Positions 7,528-12,549 are shown, counted from the first letter of the stretch. The stretch: DNA of 12,549 nt from Acidobacteriota bacterium (GCA_022574065.1 JACZST010000030.1:1-12549); one strand, 5' to 3'. Notes: a model not told the origin generated them from the sequence alone. Made by a program: numbers and translations.

Positions 7528-8876
7528 TAGGGCAGGCCGCTCACCGCGTACAGGTGCCATTCGTCGGGGACGCCCTTGAGCCGGTGGGAGCCTCGGTCCT
7601 CGAACTCGATACCGGACCCGACGACGAGGTCCTTCACGGTGCTCGACACCATGACGCCGCTGCCCGGTTCTGCATCGATGACGCGGGCGGCGATGTGGAC
7701 GGCAAGTCCCCCGATGTCGTCGCCGGTGAGCTCGACCTCTCCCGTGTGGAGCCCGGCGCGGATCTGGATCCCCAAGTCGGGCATGGTGCGTTGCAGCTCT
7801 GCGGCGCAGGTGACCGCTCGGGTCGGACCATCAAAGGTGGCCAGAAAGCCGTCGCCCGAAGTGTCTCGTTCGATGCCGCGATACCGGTGGAGGTAGTCGC
7901 GGGTGAGCCGGTTGTGGTCGCCCAGCAGGTTCAACCACCGCTCGTCGCCGAGCCGGACGGCGTGGCCGGTGGAGTCGACGATGTCGGTGAACATGACCGT
8001 GGCCAGCGTACGGTCGGAGACCGGTCTGGCTCGCACTCCGGTGAGGAACTCCTCTATCTCGTCGAGGACAGGTTCGGGATCGGCCAAGAAGTACGGCGAG
8101 GTGTCGGCGCCCGGCAGTTCGACCAGTTTGGCATCAGGAATGTGCTCGGCGAGATATTCGCCATGCTCCGGCCGGTGATAGGTCGCATCCCTGCGGGTGA
8201 TGATCAGGGTGGGCACCTTGATGCTGGCCAGGATCGGTCGCAGATCCACCTGTGAATACCAGTTGAACGCCATCTCGAAGACTCCGGGCGGAACGGCGGT
8301 TCGCTGAAAGTGGGCGAGCCACTTTTTCGTTGCGTCATCATCGGCATAGCTGGGCAGGACGACGTCGAAGAATCCGGGCTTGCCGACGTTCTGCTTGAGC
8401 CAGATCATCAGGTTGTCGAGGGTGGCCGCCGGCATACCAAAGGCGTAGTCCTCGGCGCGGGTCCAGCGAGCAAAGGCGTTGGTCAACACCAATGCCGACA
8501 CCCGGTCCGGGTAGGTGGCGGCAAAAAGCATGGCGGTGGGTCCCCCTTCGACATCGCCGAGCAAGGCGGCCCGCTCGATTCCCGCAGCATCCATGACGGC
8601 ACGGCCGTCGTCCATCCAGTTGTCGATACTGATGACGTCGTAGGGAATCGGATCTGACACACCCGTGCCGCGGCTGTCGAAATAGGTCACCCGAGTAAAC
8701 GAGGACAGGCGATCGAAGTACTGGGCGACCGCCGGATACTCCCACATCACCTCGACATTGGAGTTGATGTCGGTGAAGAACAGCAGGTCGCGCCCCTGCC
8801 CGAAGGTCTGATAGGCGACGAACCCCTCGCCGGTATCGGCGAAGTGCGTCTCGGGAGGGTTTCGCAGCAGGCTCAT
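7527..8876 (-). CDS. Alpha/beta-hydrolase-fold/class III adenylate (guanylate) cyclase fusion with inactive-looking hydrolase
   Basis: The 449-residue soluble protein joins an alpha/beta-hydrolase fold (about 10-280) to a class III nucleotide cyclase domain (about 290-449). The hydrolase half shows YFDSRGTGVSDP (65-76) and LLGDVEGGPTAMLFAATYPDRV-like sequence from 105. The nucleophile elbow, normally GxSxGG, reads G107-D-V109-E-G-G, and the usual PGxDH near the C-terminus reads PGADT (256-259 region), so both Ser and His of the triad are missing. The cyclase half keeps both metal aspartates (D298 in FTDIVDST, D342 in SGDGFLATF) and Arg398; His394 replaces the transition-state Asn, which I recall as common in this fusion family. 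It probably makes cAMP or cGMP under control of the pseudo-hydrolase domain, possibly as a ligand sensor (inference). Confidence 0.9.
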   Translation of the reverse strand: MSLLRNPPETHFADTGEGFVAYQTFGQGRDLLFFTDINSNVEVMWEYPAVAQYFDRLSSFTRVTYFDSRGTGVSDPIPYDVISIDNWMDDGRAVMDAAGIERAALLGDVEGGPTAMLFAATYPDRVSALVLTNAFARWTRAEDYAFGMPAATLDNLMIWLKQNVGKPGFFDVVLPSYADDDATKKWLAHFQRTAVPPGVFEMAFNWYSQVDLRPILASIKVPTLIITRRDATYHRPEHGEYLAEHIPDAKLVELPGADTSPYFLADPEPVLDEIEEFLTGVRARPVSDRTLATVMFTDIVDSTGHAVRLGDERWLNLLGDHNRLTRDYLHRYRGIERDTSGDGFLATFDGPTRAVTCAAELQRTMPDLGIQIRAGLHTGEVELTGDDIGGLAVHIAARVIDAEPGSGVMVSSTVKDLVVGSGIEFEDRGSHRLKGVPDEWHLYAVSGLP

Positions 8877-8936
8877 TTTGGGGGCATGAAGCTGTCAGGT
8901 TCGCTTCTGTGGTTTTTCATCAAAGCCGTGGCGTTC

Positions 8937-8957
8937 GTGATACGTGATACGTAATAC
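8937..8957. repeat. 7-bp tandem repeat, three units (GTGATAC)
   Basis: Two perfect GTGATAC units are followed by GTAATAC. The array lies 2-3 bp before dispersed-repeat copy 2, upstream of the hydrolase-cyclase gene. It has the same period as the arrays at 4404-4460 but a different unit sequence. Confidence 0.7.
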
Positions 8958-8960
8958 GGA

Positions 8961-8980
8961 AGCGAGCGCAGCAAGTGACC
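8961..8980. repeat. 20-bp dispersed repeat, copy 2
   Basis: AGCGAGCGCAGCAAGTGACC differs from copies 1 and 3 by one base (A for G at repeat position 13). It directly follows the GTGATAC heptamers and is 5 bp from copy 3 in the same orientation. Confidence 0.75.
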
Positions 8981-8985
8981 TCGGG

Positions 8986-9005
8986 AGCGAGCGCAGCGAG
9001 TGACC
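8986..9005. repeat. 20-bp dispersed repeat, copy 3
   Basis: This copy is identical over 20 bp to copy 1 at 7508-7527, about 1.48 kb away, and in the same orientation. Its last bases form part of the hairpin at 9002-9019, beside the stop codon of a minus-strand ORF. Copies 1 and 3 both sit immediately 3' of minus-strand coding regions. Confidence 0.75.
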
Positions 9006-9019
9006 CTCAGGTCAGGGTC
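9002..9019. terminator. Hairpin at the 3' end of the 60-aa ORF, terminator-like without U-tract
   Basis: GACCCT and AGGGTC form a 6-bp perfect stem with a 6-nt loop overlapping the stop codon at 9012-9014. There is no T-run on either strand, so intrinsic termination is doubtful; it may protect mRNA ends or be incidental. Confidence 0.3.
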
Positions 9020-9194
9020 GCTTCACCTTGAGACCCGGTATGCCTTGGATCAATCGCCGGCCGATCGACAGCCAGGGCCGCTTGGCCGCGGACGTATCGG
9101 CCCCGTCACTAGACCGGGCAGCTCCGGGCGCAAACTTGTCGTCGTCCTCACTCGGGATTGGACGGTCGGTCGGCTCGTCTTCAGATGCCACCAT
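9012..9194 (-). CDS. Small acidic protein of unknown function (60 aa)
   Basis: I do not recognise a family. From ATG 9194 the product is 60 residues: an acidic, probably disordered N-terminus (VASEDEPTDRP, SEDDDKF) and a basic C-terminus (RRLIQGIPGLKVKRP). An in-frame ATG at 9212 would add six residues. The downstream start is favoured because TATGAT, nearly the ideal -10 sequence, lies exactly 6 nt before it, which would make the message leaderless; using 9212 would place the box inside the coding region. Third codon positions are mostly G or C, which fits a real gene. It points the same way as the hydrolase-cyclase gene, 135 bp downstream, from which the repeats separate it. It could still be a chance ORF. 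Confidence 0.45.
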   Translation of the reverse strand: MVASEDEPTDRPIPSEDDDKFAPGAARSSDGADTSAAKRPWLSIGRRLIQGIPGLKVKRP

Positions 9195-9200
9195 TGGAAC

Positions 9201-9206
9201 ATCATA
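9201..9206 (-). promoter_or_regulatory. Putative leaderless promoter -10 box of the 60-aa ORF
   Basis: TATGAT on the minus strand differs from TATAAT at one base and ends exactly 6 nt before ATG 9194. No clear -35 is visible. It is the best -10 match among the candidates in this window. Confidence 0.5.
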
Positions 9207-9278
9207 CTCCATATTTGCCTACCGAACCGAGCGGAAAGCTCCAGTAGGGCGGGCGTTTCCGGGCGAGCGTTCACACCC

Positions 9279-9284
9279 TAAGGT
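9279..9284 (+). promoter_or_regulatory. Putative leaderless promoter -10 box of the metE-like transcript
   Basis: TAAGGT (TANNNT) is followed by 6 nt and then GTG 9291, which opens the 41-codon upstream ORF. A weak TTTCCG lies 17 bp upstream at 9256-9261. If active, the methyltransferase mRNA would start at 9291 with a 122-nt translated leader. Confidence 0.45.
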
Positions 9285-9290
9285 TGCCCC

Positions 9291-9416
9291 GTGCTCCGAA
9301 CGCAACACATCGTGGTTGAGCAGATGCAACCGACACTCGCCCCGATAACCGGCAGCCAGGCCTCCGCATCCCGGAAATGCACCGGGGGCGTTGCTTGTGG
9401 TGTATCGAGATCGTGA
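9291..9416 (+). CDS. Putative leaderless 41-codon upstream ORF overlapping the metE-like start
   Basis: GTG 9291 starts 6 nt after TAAGGT. The frame runs without a stop for 41 codons and ends at TGA 9414-9416, overlapping the GTG start of the methyltransferase gene as GTGA. The peptide begins MLRTQHIVVEQMQ and ends KCTGGVACGVSRS. Its two cysteine codons (30 and 36) lie 6 and 12 codons before the stop. It shows no recognisable domain and no signal peptide, so its likely role is regulatory in cis. Leaderless cysteine-rich short ORFs are known attenuators of sulfur genes in mycobacteria; applying that here is inference, because the two cysteines are not adjacent. Chance occurrence is not excluded. 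Confidence 0.42.
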   Translation: MLRTQHIVVEQMQPTLAPITGSQASASRKCTGGVACGVSRS

Positions 9417-10453
9417 CCAAGGTTGTCACGACGACCATCGGATCTTTTCCGAAGCCGGACTACGTGCCGGTTGGCGACTGGTCGCAGCGGCCTTCTTCGC
9501 CGCCGTTCGACGGTGCCGACTTCGACAGCCGGGACCTGGAAGCTCGGTTTGCGATGGCCACCAAAGCAGCGGTGATGGCGCAGATCGAGGCTGGCGTGGA
9601 CGTGCCCACCGATGGAGAGATGCGTCGAGAGCATTACATTTTCTATCACCTACGTCACCTCAGCGGAGTGGATTTCGAGCGCCTCCAGCTTCGCGAGATT
9701 CGGAGCGGGGCGTGGGAACGCGAGGTGCCGACAATCATCGACCGGGTCCTTCCCAAGGAGAGATTCCTTCCCTCCGACTACAAGATCGCTCAGTCGTACT
9801 CATCGCAACCGATCAAGATCACCGTCCCGGGCCCGATGACCATCGCCGACACCGTCGCCGACGAGCACTACGGAGACCCGCAACGACTCAACCGCGACCT
9901 GGCCGACGCCCTCAACGTTGAGATCCTCGCGCTGGCCGCGGGGGGGTGTCGCCACATCCAGGTGGACGAACCGGTATTCGCTCGCAAGACCAAGGAGGCG
10001 CTCGCGTTCGGGATCGACAATCTCGAACGCTGCTTCGCAGGCGTGCCCAAGGATGTACAACGGATCGTTCACCTCTGCTGCGGGTATCCGCGTCACCTCG
10101 ATCAACCAGCCGAGGACGTCTTCAAGGCCGACCCCGCCGCCTACTTCGAACTCGCCGAGGCGCTCGACCTGGCGTCGGTCGATGCCATTTCCATAGAGGA
10201 TGCACACCGCCCGGTCGATCTTGGTCTATTGGATCTGTTTGAGCGGAGTACGGTCATCCTTGGCCTCATCGCCATAGCGAAGACTCGCGTTGAATCGACC
10301 GAAGAGATACGCCAACGCCTCGATGAAGCCCTCTCGCACATCGACCCCGAGCGCCTGGTGGCGGCACCTGATTGCGGACTCGGGATGTTGGACCTGGTAG
10401 CCGCGAAATCCAAACTCGCCAACCTCACCGCCGCCGCTAAATCCTTCGATTGA
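9413..10453 (+). CDS. Stand-alone MetE C-terminal-domain methyltransferase (cobalamin-independent methionine synthase family)
   Basis: The 346-residue TIM-barrel protein corresponds to only the catalytic C-terminal half of MetE. It opens with VTTTIGSFPKPDY and carries PTDGEMRREHY (about 65-75). All four zinc ligands of the family are present: His220 and Cys222 in VHLCCGYP, Glu262 in DAISIED and Cys321 in APDCGLGM. A thiol substrate such as homocysteine is therefore likely; the methyl donor is unclear. Some core-MetE proteins use donors other than folate. ATG 9377 would add 12 residues (MHRGRCLWCIEI) unlike the family; GTG 9413 is chosen because the family starts there and it overlaps the upstream ORF as GTGA. 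Other members of the superfamily (alkyl-CoM enzymes) cannot be ruled out. Confidence 0.88.
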   Translation: MTKVVTTTIGSFPKPDYVPVGDWSQRPSSPPFDGADFDSRDLEARFAMATKAAVMAQIEAGVDVPTDGEMRREHYIFYHLRHLSGVDFERLQLREIRSGAWEREVPTIIDRVLPKERFLPSDYKIAQSYSSQPIKITVPGPMTIADTVADEHYGDPQRLNRDLADALNVEILALAAGGCRHIQVDEPVFARKTKEALAFGIDNLERCFAGVPKDVQRIVHLCCGYPRHLDQPAEDVFKADPAAYFELAEALDLASVDAISIEDAHRPVDLGLLDLFERSTVILGLIAIAKTRVESTEEIRQRLDEALSHIDPERLVAAPDCGLGMLDLVAAKSKLANLTAAAKSFD

Positions 10454-10485
10454 TGCGGCCCCGACCGCGGCCCTCGCTGACCCCT

Positions 10486-10544
10486 TTGACGCCGTAACCA
10501 CGCGAATCCGTGGGTTGCACGTGTGGCATTGGCTGTGGCGTCAA
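10486..10544. repeat. Inverted repeat with internal hairpin, downstream of the metE-like gene
   Basis: TTGACGCC (10486-10493) and GGCGTCAA (10537-10544) are perfect 8-bp inverted arms. Inside, AACCACG (10496-10502) pairs with CGTGGGTT (10509-10516) apart from one bulged G. It begins 32 nt after the gene's stop and has no T-run, so it may be an mRNA 3' structure, an operator or part of a structured RNA. Confidence 0.5.
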
Positions 10545-10637
10545 GTGGCAGATCACGTGAATCGGTCACCGAATCGAGGTAGTGAGTCCTTGTGAAATCG
10601 GTCTGAAGAAGGAGCGCACCCAACCGCCACCTCGGGG

Positions 10638-10685
10638 ACGGGATCGGGTTCAATACCACGCTGCGTGGTCGCCGTAACCTCCCGT
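10638..10685 (+). ncRNA. Putative structured 5' leader element of the TasA-like gene
   Basis: Three nested helices can form on one axis: ACGGG 10638-10642 with CCCGT 10681-10685, GGTT 10647-10650 with AACC 10676-10679, and CCACG 10656-10660 with CGTGG 10664-10668. Internal loops are 4/1 and 5/7 nt. It lies about 150 nt before the TasA-like start. It matches no riboswitch that I know; c-di-GMP class I motifs are absent. Confidence 0.3.
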
Positions 10686-10745
10686 TCGTGGCGCGACAGC
10701 TCAATGTCAGCAAGGGAATTCGCCGGTGACTAGTCCACTCGACTC

Positions 10746-10760
10746 GGGAGAATCACTCCC
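10746..10760. repeat. Small inverted repeat GGGAG/CTCCC
   Basis: GGGAG and CTCCC form a perfect 5-bp stem with a 5-nt loop (AATCA), 71 nt before the start of the TasA-like gene. It could be an operator or the last leader hairpin. Confidence 0.35.
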
Positions 10761-10831
10761 CCGCGCCGTTCAATCGAATAAGACCGCTTTCCGATAACAG
10801 GCACATATCGAAAACAACGGGAAAAATCAAC

Positions 10832-11473
10832 GTGCCACGCCCCCCTTCCGTCATGGCGATCGCCAGCCGCTCCGTCGCCATCGCGATGGCGGTGGCGATG
10901 ATCGCAGTGCTCACTATCGCCGGAACTGGTGCCGTGTTCAGCGACACGACCGATAACACCGGCAATGCGTTCGCCACCGCCGACATAATTCTCTACGACG
11001 ATGACACCGGCACGATCATGTTCGACGTTGCCGGCATGCTCCCAGGCGACCAGGTCGACCACTGTGTCGAGGTGTCGTACGAAGGCCCCAACGGTCGTGT
11101 CACCAATGGCGTGAACTTCTACATTCCCGCCACGTGGATCGACTCGGCGACCCTCGCCGACGATCTCCTCATCACGGTTGAGGATGGGAGTGTCGGCGCC
11201 TTCAGCCCGGTGGGCACGGTGACCGACCCGACAACGTACCCGCACTGTTCGGGCTTCATTTCTTCCACCATTGTCGTTGCCGATGAGCCGCTGTCGACGT
11301 TCGCCGTCGACTACGCCACCGGGTACGGGTCGTGGACGCCGACCGGGCTCGGCATCGGTAACCCGGTGGACCGTTCTTATCGGATCACGGTCGAGCTCGC
11401 GTCGGCGTCGACCGCCAAGAGTGAGTCGGTTACGGCAGTACCGCTCACTTGGGAAGTTCAGGCCGGAGGCTAA
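10832..11473 (+). CDS. TasA/camelysin-like secreted protein with SipW-type signal peptide
   Basis: The 213-residue protein has a hydrophobic signal segment (about 14-32) followed by GAVFSDTTDNTGNAFATADIIL-like sequence from 33. This is the hallmark of signal peptides processed by SipW-type signal peptidases, as in TasA and camelysin of Bacillus. A beta-rich exported domain follows, with MLPGDQVDHCVEVSYEG (69-85), the usual PGD segment after the first strands. Two cysteines (78, 139) could form a disulfide. It is probably a surface or matrix (fibre-forming) protein; enzymatic activity is not suggested by the sequence. GTG 10832 has a weak GGGA 9 nt upstream; ATG 10853 is an alternative that still leaves the signal peptide whole. 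No sipW gene is in the window. It is followed after 71 nt by another secreted protein. Confidence 0.85.
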   Translation: MPRPPSVMAIASRSVAIAMAVAMIAVLTIAGTGAVFSDTTDNTGNAFATADIILYDDDTGTIMFDVAGMLPGDQVDHCVEVSYEGPNGRVTNGVNFYIPATWIDSATLADDLLITVEDGSVGAFSPVGTVTDPTTYPHCSGFISSTIVVADEPLSTFAVDYATGYGSWTPTGLGIGNPVDRSYRITVELASASTAKSESVTAVPLTWEVQAGG

Positions 11474-11484
11474 CCGAAACAGAG

Positions 11485-11519
11485 CGTTGCCGAAGGCGGG
11501 CATCCCGCCCGAGGCAACG
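11485..11519 (+). terminator. Strong intergenic hairpin, probable attenuating or processing element
   Basis: CGTTGCC (11485-11491) pairs with GGCAACG (11513-11519), and GGCGGG (11495-11500) pairs with CCCGCC (11504-11509) around a CAT loop. The symmetric internal loop GAA/CGA can form tandem sheared G-A/A-G pairs. No U-tract follows, so full intrinsic termination is unlikely. Placed between two cooriented secreted-protein genes, it could lower downstream expression or protect the upstream mRNA. Confidence 0.6.
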
Positions 11520-11531
11520 TGGCTCATCGAG

Positions 11532-11537
11532 AAAGGA
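11532..11537 (+). promoter_or_regulatory. Ribosome-binding site of the IDIKP-domain secreted protein
   Basis: AAAGGA lies 7 nt before GTG 11545 and fixes this GTG as the start. It is one of the few clear Shine-Dalgarno sites in the window. Confidence 0.65.
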
Positions 11538-11544
11538 CGGGGCC

Positions 11545-12549
11545 GTGCGAAAGTCGATCCCTTACTTGGTCGTGGTCATATCGATGATGCTGGCGGGTGC
11601 CGCCGCGGCCGCGGACGACGCTTCCGATTCGACCTACGACGGTCAATCTTCTTCCGGACCCATCCTCCACCAGTCGCATGCACCCTGCCAGGGCGGCGAG
11701 ACGGTCCTGGTCATCCAGGACACCGTCGAATGGTTTGCGCCGGACGATGCGCGGGGCAACGTCGTCACCGAGTTGATCGCCGGAGGGACGAGCTGGTGTG
11801 CGATCCATTCGAACGAGGTTGCCGCGGCGAACCTCGCCCCGTTCGGTGACATCATCATCCCATCGGCGCAGAACCCGGCTTTCTACGAAAACCTGTTCCC
11901 AGCGGGTGTGATCGATCAGAACCTCGACGCCTGGGTCCTGAGCGGCGGCGTGCTGTCGGCGAACCTCGCTGATCACGCCTCTGGCGCCGGCGCCGGAGGC
12001 AACTGGGACGGCGACGTATTCGTGGGGGGCGTTCAACACGTGTTCCAGGATTCAGAAGGCCTCACCATCGCAGCCGCCGGCCACCCCATCGTCACGGGGA
12101 CTGCTCCCTGCCCGAGCGGCAACTGCGGGGCGATCATCGACACCGCGCAGTTCGTCGATCTGGATCGTTGGAACGCTTCCACCCACGGCTACTTCAGAAT
12201 GCTGCCGATAGGCACCACGGTCATCCTCATCAACGCGGCGGGTCGACCGGTGATGATCGAATACCCGTATGGGAGTGGGGTCGTGATCGCCACCATGACC
12301 ACGAGCGAGTGGATGTACGGGGGACGACTCGGTCAGGTTCCGCTAGGGCCCCGCAACAAGAAGGTGCTGGCCAACGAGATCGCCTACCAGGAGTCGCTTG
12401 CCAACCAGATGATCACGGTGGGCCTCGACATCAAGCCTCACAGCTTCCCCAACAGCATCAACACGAAAAGTCGGGGCAGAATACCTGTGGCCATCCTCTC
12501 CTCACCGAGATTCGACGCGCCGGCCGAGGTCGACAAGGCCACTCCCACA
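11545..12549 (+). CDS. Secreted protein with amidotransferase-like fold and IDIKPxSxPNSIN domain, 3' end outside window
   Basis: I translated 335 codons from GTG 11545 with no stop, so the protein continues past the window. Residues 1-22 are a Sec signal peptide (MRKSIPYLVVVISMMLAG, then AAAA). Residues about 52-285 resemble glutamine-amidotransferase-like (ThuA/DUF4350-type) folds: ETVLVIQDTVEWF, GDIIIPSAQNPAF (101-113), LDAWVLSGGVLSANLAD (127-143) and YPYGSGVVIATMTTSEWM (240-257); no catalytic Cys-His pair is obvious. At 290-335 the sequence VGLDIKPHSFPNSIN, then RIPVAILSS and FDAPAEVD, matches a C-terminal domain widespread in bacterial secreted and surface-anchored proteins. Four cysteines (48, 85, 189, 194) may form disulfides. 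The fold assignment is by pattern only; secretion and the C-terminal domain are the sure parts. Confidence 0.78.
   Translation, partial: MRKSIPYLVVVISMMLAGAAAAADDASDSTYDGQSSSGPILHQSHAPCQGGETVLVIQDTVEWFAPDDARGNVVTELIAGGTSWCAIHSNEVAAANLAPFGDIIIPSAQNPAFYENLFPAGVIDQNLDAWVLSGGVLSANLADHASGAGAGGNWDGDVFVGGVQHVFQDSEGLTIAAAGHPIVTGTAPCPSGNCGAIIDTAQFVDLDRWNASTHGYFRMLPIGTTVILINAAGRPVMIEYPYGSGVVIATMTTSEWMYGGRLGQVPLGPRNKKVLANEIAYQESLANQMITVGLDIKPHSFPNSINTKSRGRIPVAILSSPRFDAPAEVDKATPT

Larger units (their letters stand above)
10454..10831. other. 378-bp non-coding region with several inverted repeats
   Basis: Between the methyltransferase and the TasA-like gene I find no convincing CDS, tRNA or known riboswitch. 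The region holds a GCGG/CCGC hairpin just after the stop, a 59-bp inverted-repeat structure (10486-10544), a nested three-helix hairpin (10638-10685) and a GGGAG/CTCCC hairpin (10746-10760). An AAGGAG stands near 10608-10613 but no start codon follows at a useful distance. No clear promoter for the next gene is seen; GATAAC near 10791 is only a poor candidate. Confidence 0.6.

Noticed and set aside
7507..9005. CRISPR array
   Set aside because: Only three 20-bp copies exist, with spacings of about 1.4 kb and 5 bp, and no cas genes are present.
8877..9011. Promoter for the hydrolase-cyclase gene
   Set aside because: I found no TANNNT at a leaderless distance nor a convincing -35/-10 pair; only the repeats can be supported here.
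10645..10660. tRNA T-loop-like GGGTTCAATACC
   Set aside because: The flanking bases do not form a 5-bp T stem, and no acceptor, D or anticodon arms are found around it.
10141..10713. 190-codon frame on the minus strand running into the non-coding region
   Set aside because: Over half is antisense to the metE-like gene, it has no promoter or ribosome-binding site, and its composition is Ser/Arg-rich without domains.
10675..10729. Second leaderless short ORF (TAACCT, 7 nt, GTG 10688, 13 codons)
   Set aside because: The spacing is off by one, the ORF is very short, it lies inside a predicted stem and does not reach the next gene.
10560..10831. c-di-GMP or other known riboswitch before the TasA-like gene
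   Set aside because: The conserved motifs of the c-di-GMP class I aptamer are absent, and no other family that I know fits the helices.
10730..11527. 265-codon frame on the minus strand
   Set aside because: It is antisense to the TasA-like gene, whose plus-strand product has a SipW-type signal peptide and normal composition.

Overview
The window is GC-rich, densely coded bacterial chromosome, most likely from an actinomycete lineage (Actinomycetota, possibly Acidimicrobiia-like). The pointers are the order yajC-secD-secF-rel, the actinobacterial type of SecD and Rel, an alpha/beta-hydrolase/cyclase fusion typical of that phylum, and several TANNNT -10 boxes placed exactly 6 nt before start codons, the leaderless arrangement known from mycobacteria. 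The taxonomic call is inference; no rRNA is present.

Left block (1-4335, minus strand): yajC, secD, secF and a 3'-truncated rel form one tightly overlapped operon for the SecDF-YajC accessory complex and (p)ppGpp metabolism. The apt gene often found between secF and rel in actinobacteria is absent. A 138-bp divergent region (4336-4473) carries two 7-bp tandem repeats and putative promoters for both sides.

Centre-left block (4474-7500, plus strand): tmk (dTMP kinase), holB (DNA polymerase III delta'), a PlsC-type acyltransferase and a multi-pass membrane protein with a degenerate HxxxH motif. The first three genes overlap each other; the fourth seems to have its own leaderless promoter overlapping the stop codon before it.

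Centre (7527-9194, minus strand): an alpha/beta-hydrolase/class III cyclase fusion whose hydrolase nucleophile and histidine are both replaced, preceded by a 60-aa acidic ORF. The spaces around these genes hold three copies of a 20-bp dispersed repeat and another 7-bp tandem repeat.

Right block (9279-12549, plus strand): a putative leaderless 41-codon upstream ORF overlaps, by GTGA, the start of a stand-alone MetE-like methyltransferase with all four zinc ligands. A 378-bp non-coding region with nested inverted repeats follows. Then come two secreted proteins: a TasA/camelysin-like protein with a SipW-type signal peptide, and an incomplete protein with a signal peptide, an amidotransferase-like fold and an IDIKPxSxPNSIN C-terminal domain. 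They are separated by a strong hairpin with an internal tandem G-A loop.

The observations most worth a second look are the leaderless uORF/metE junction, the repeated TANNNT-N6-start architecture, the pseudo-hydrolase cyclase, the 7-bp tandem repeats and the SipW-type surface-protein pair.
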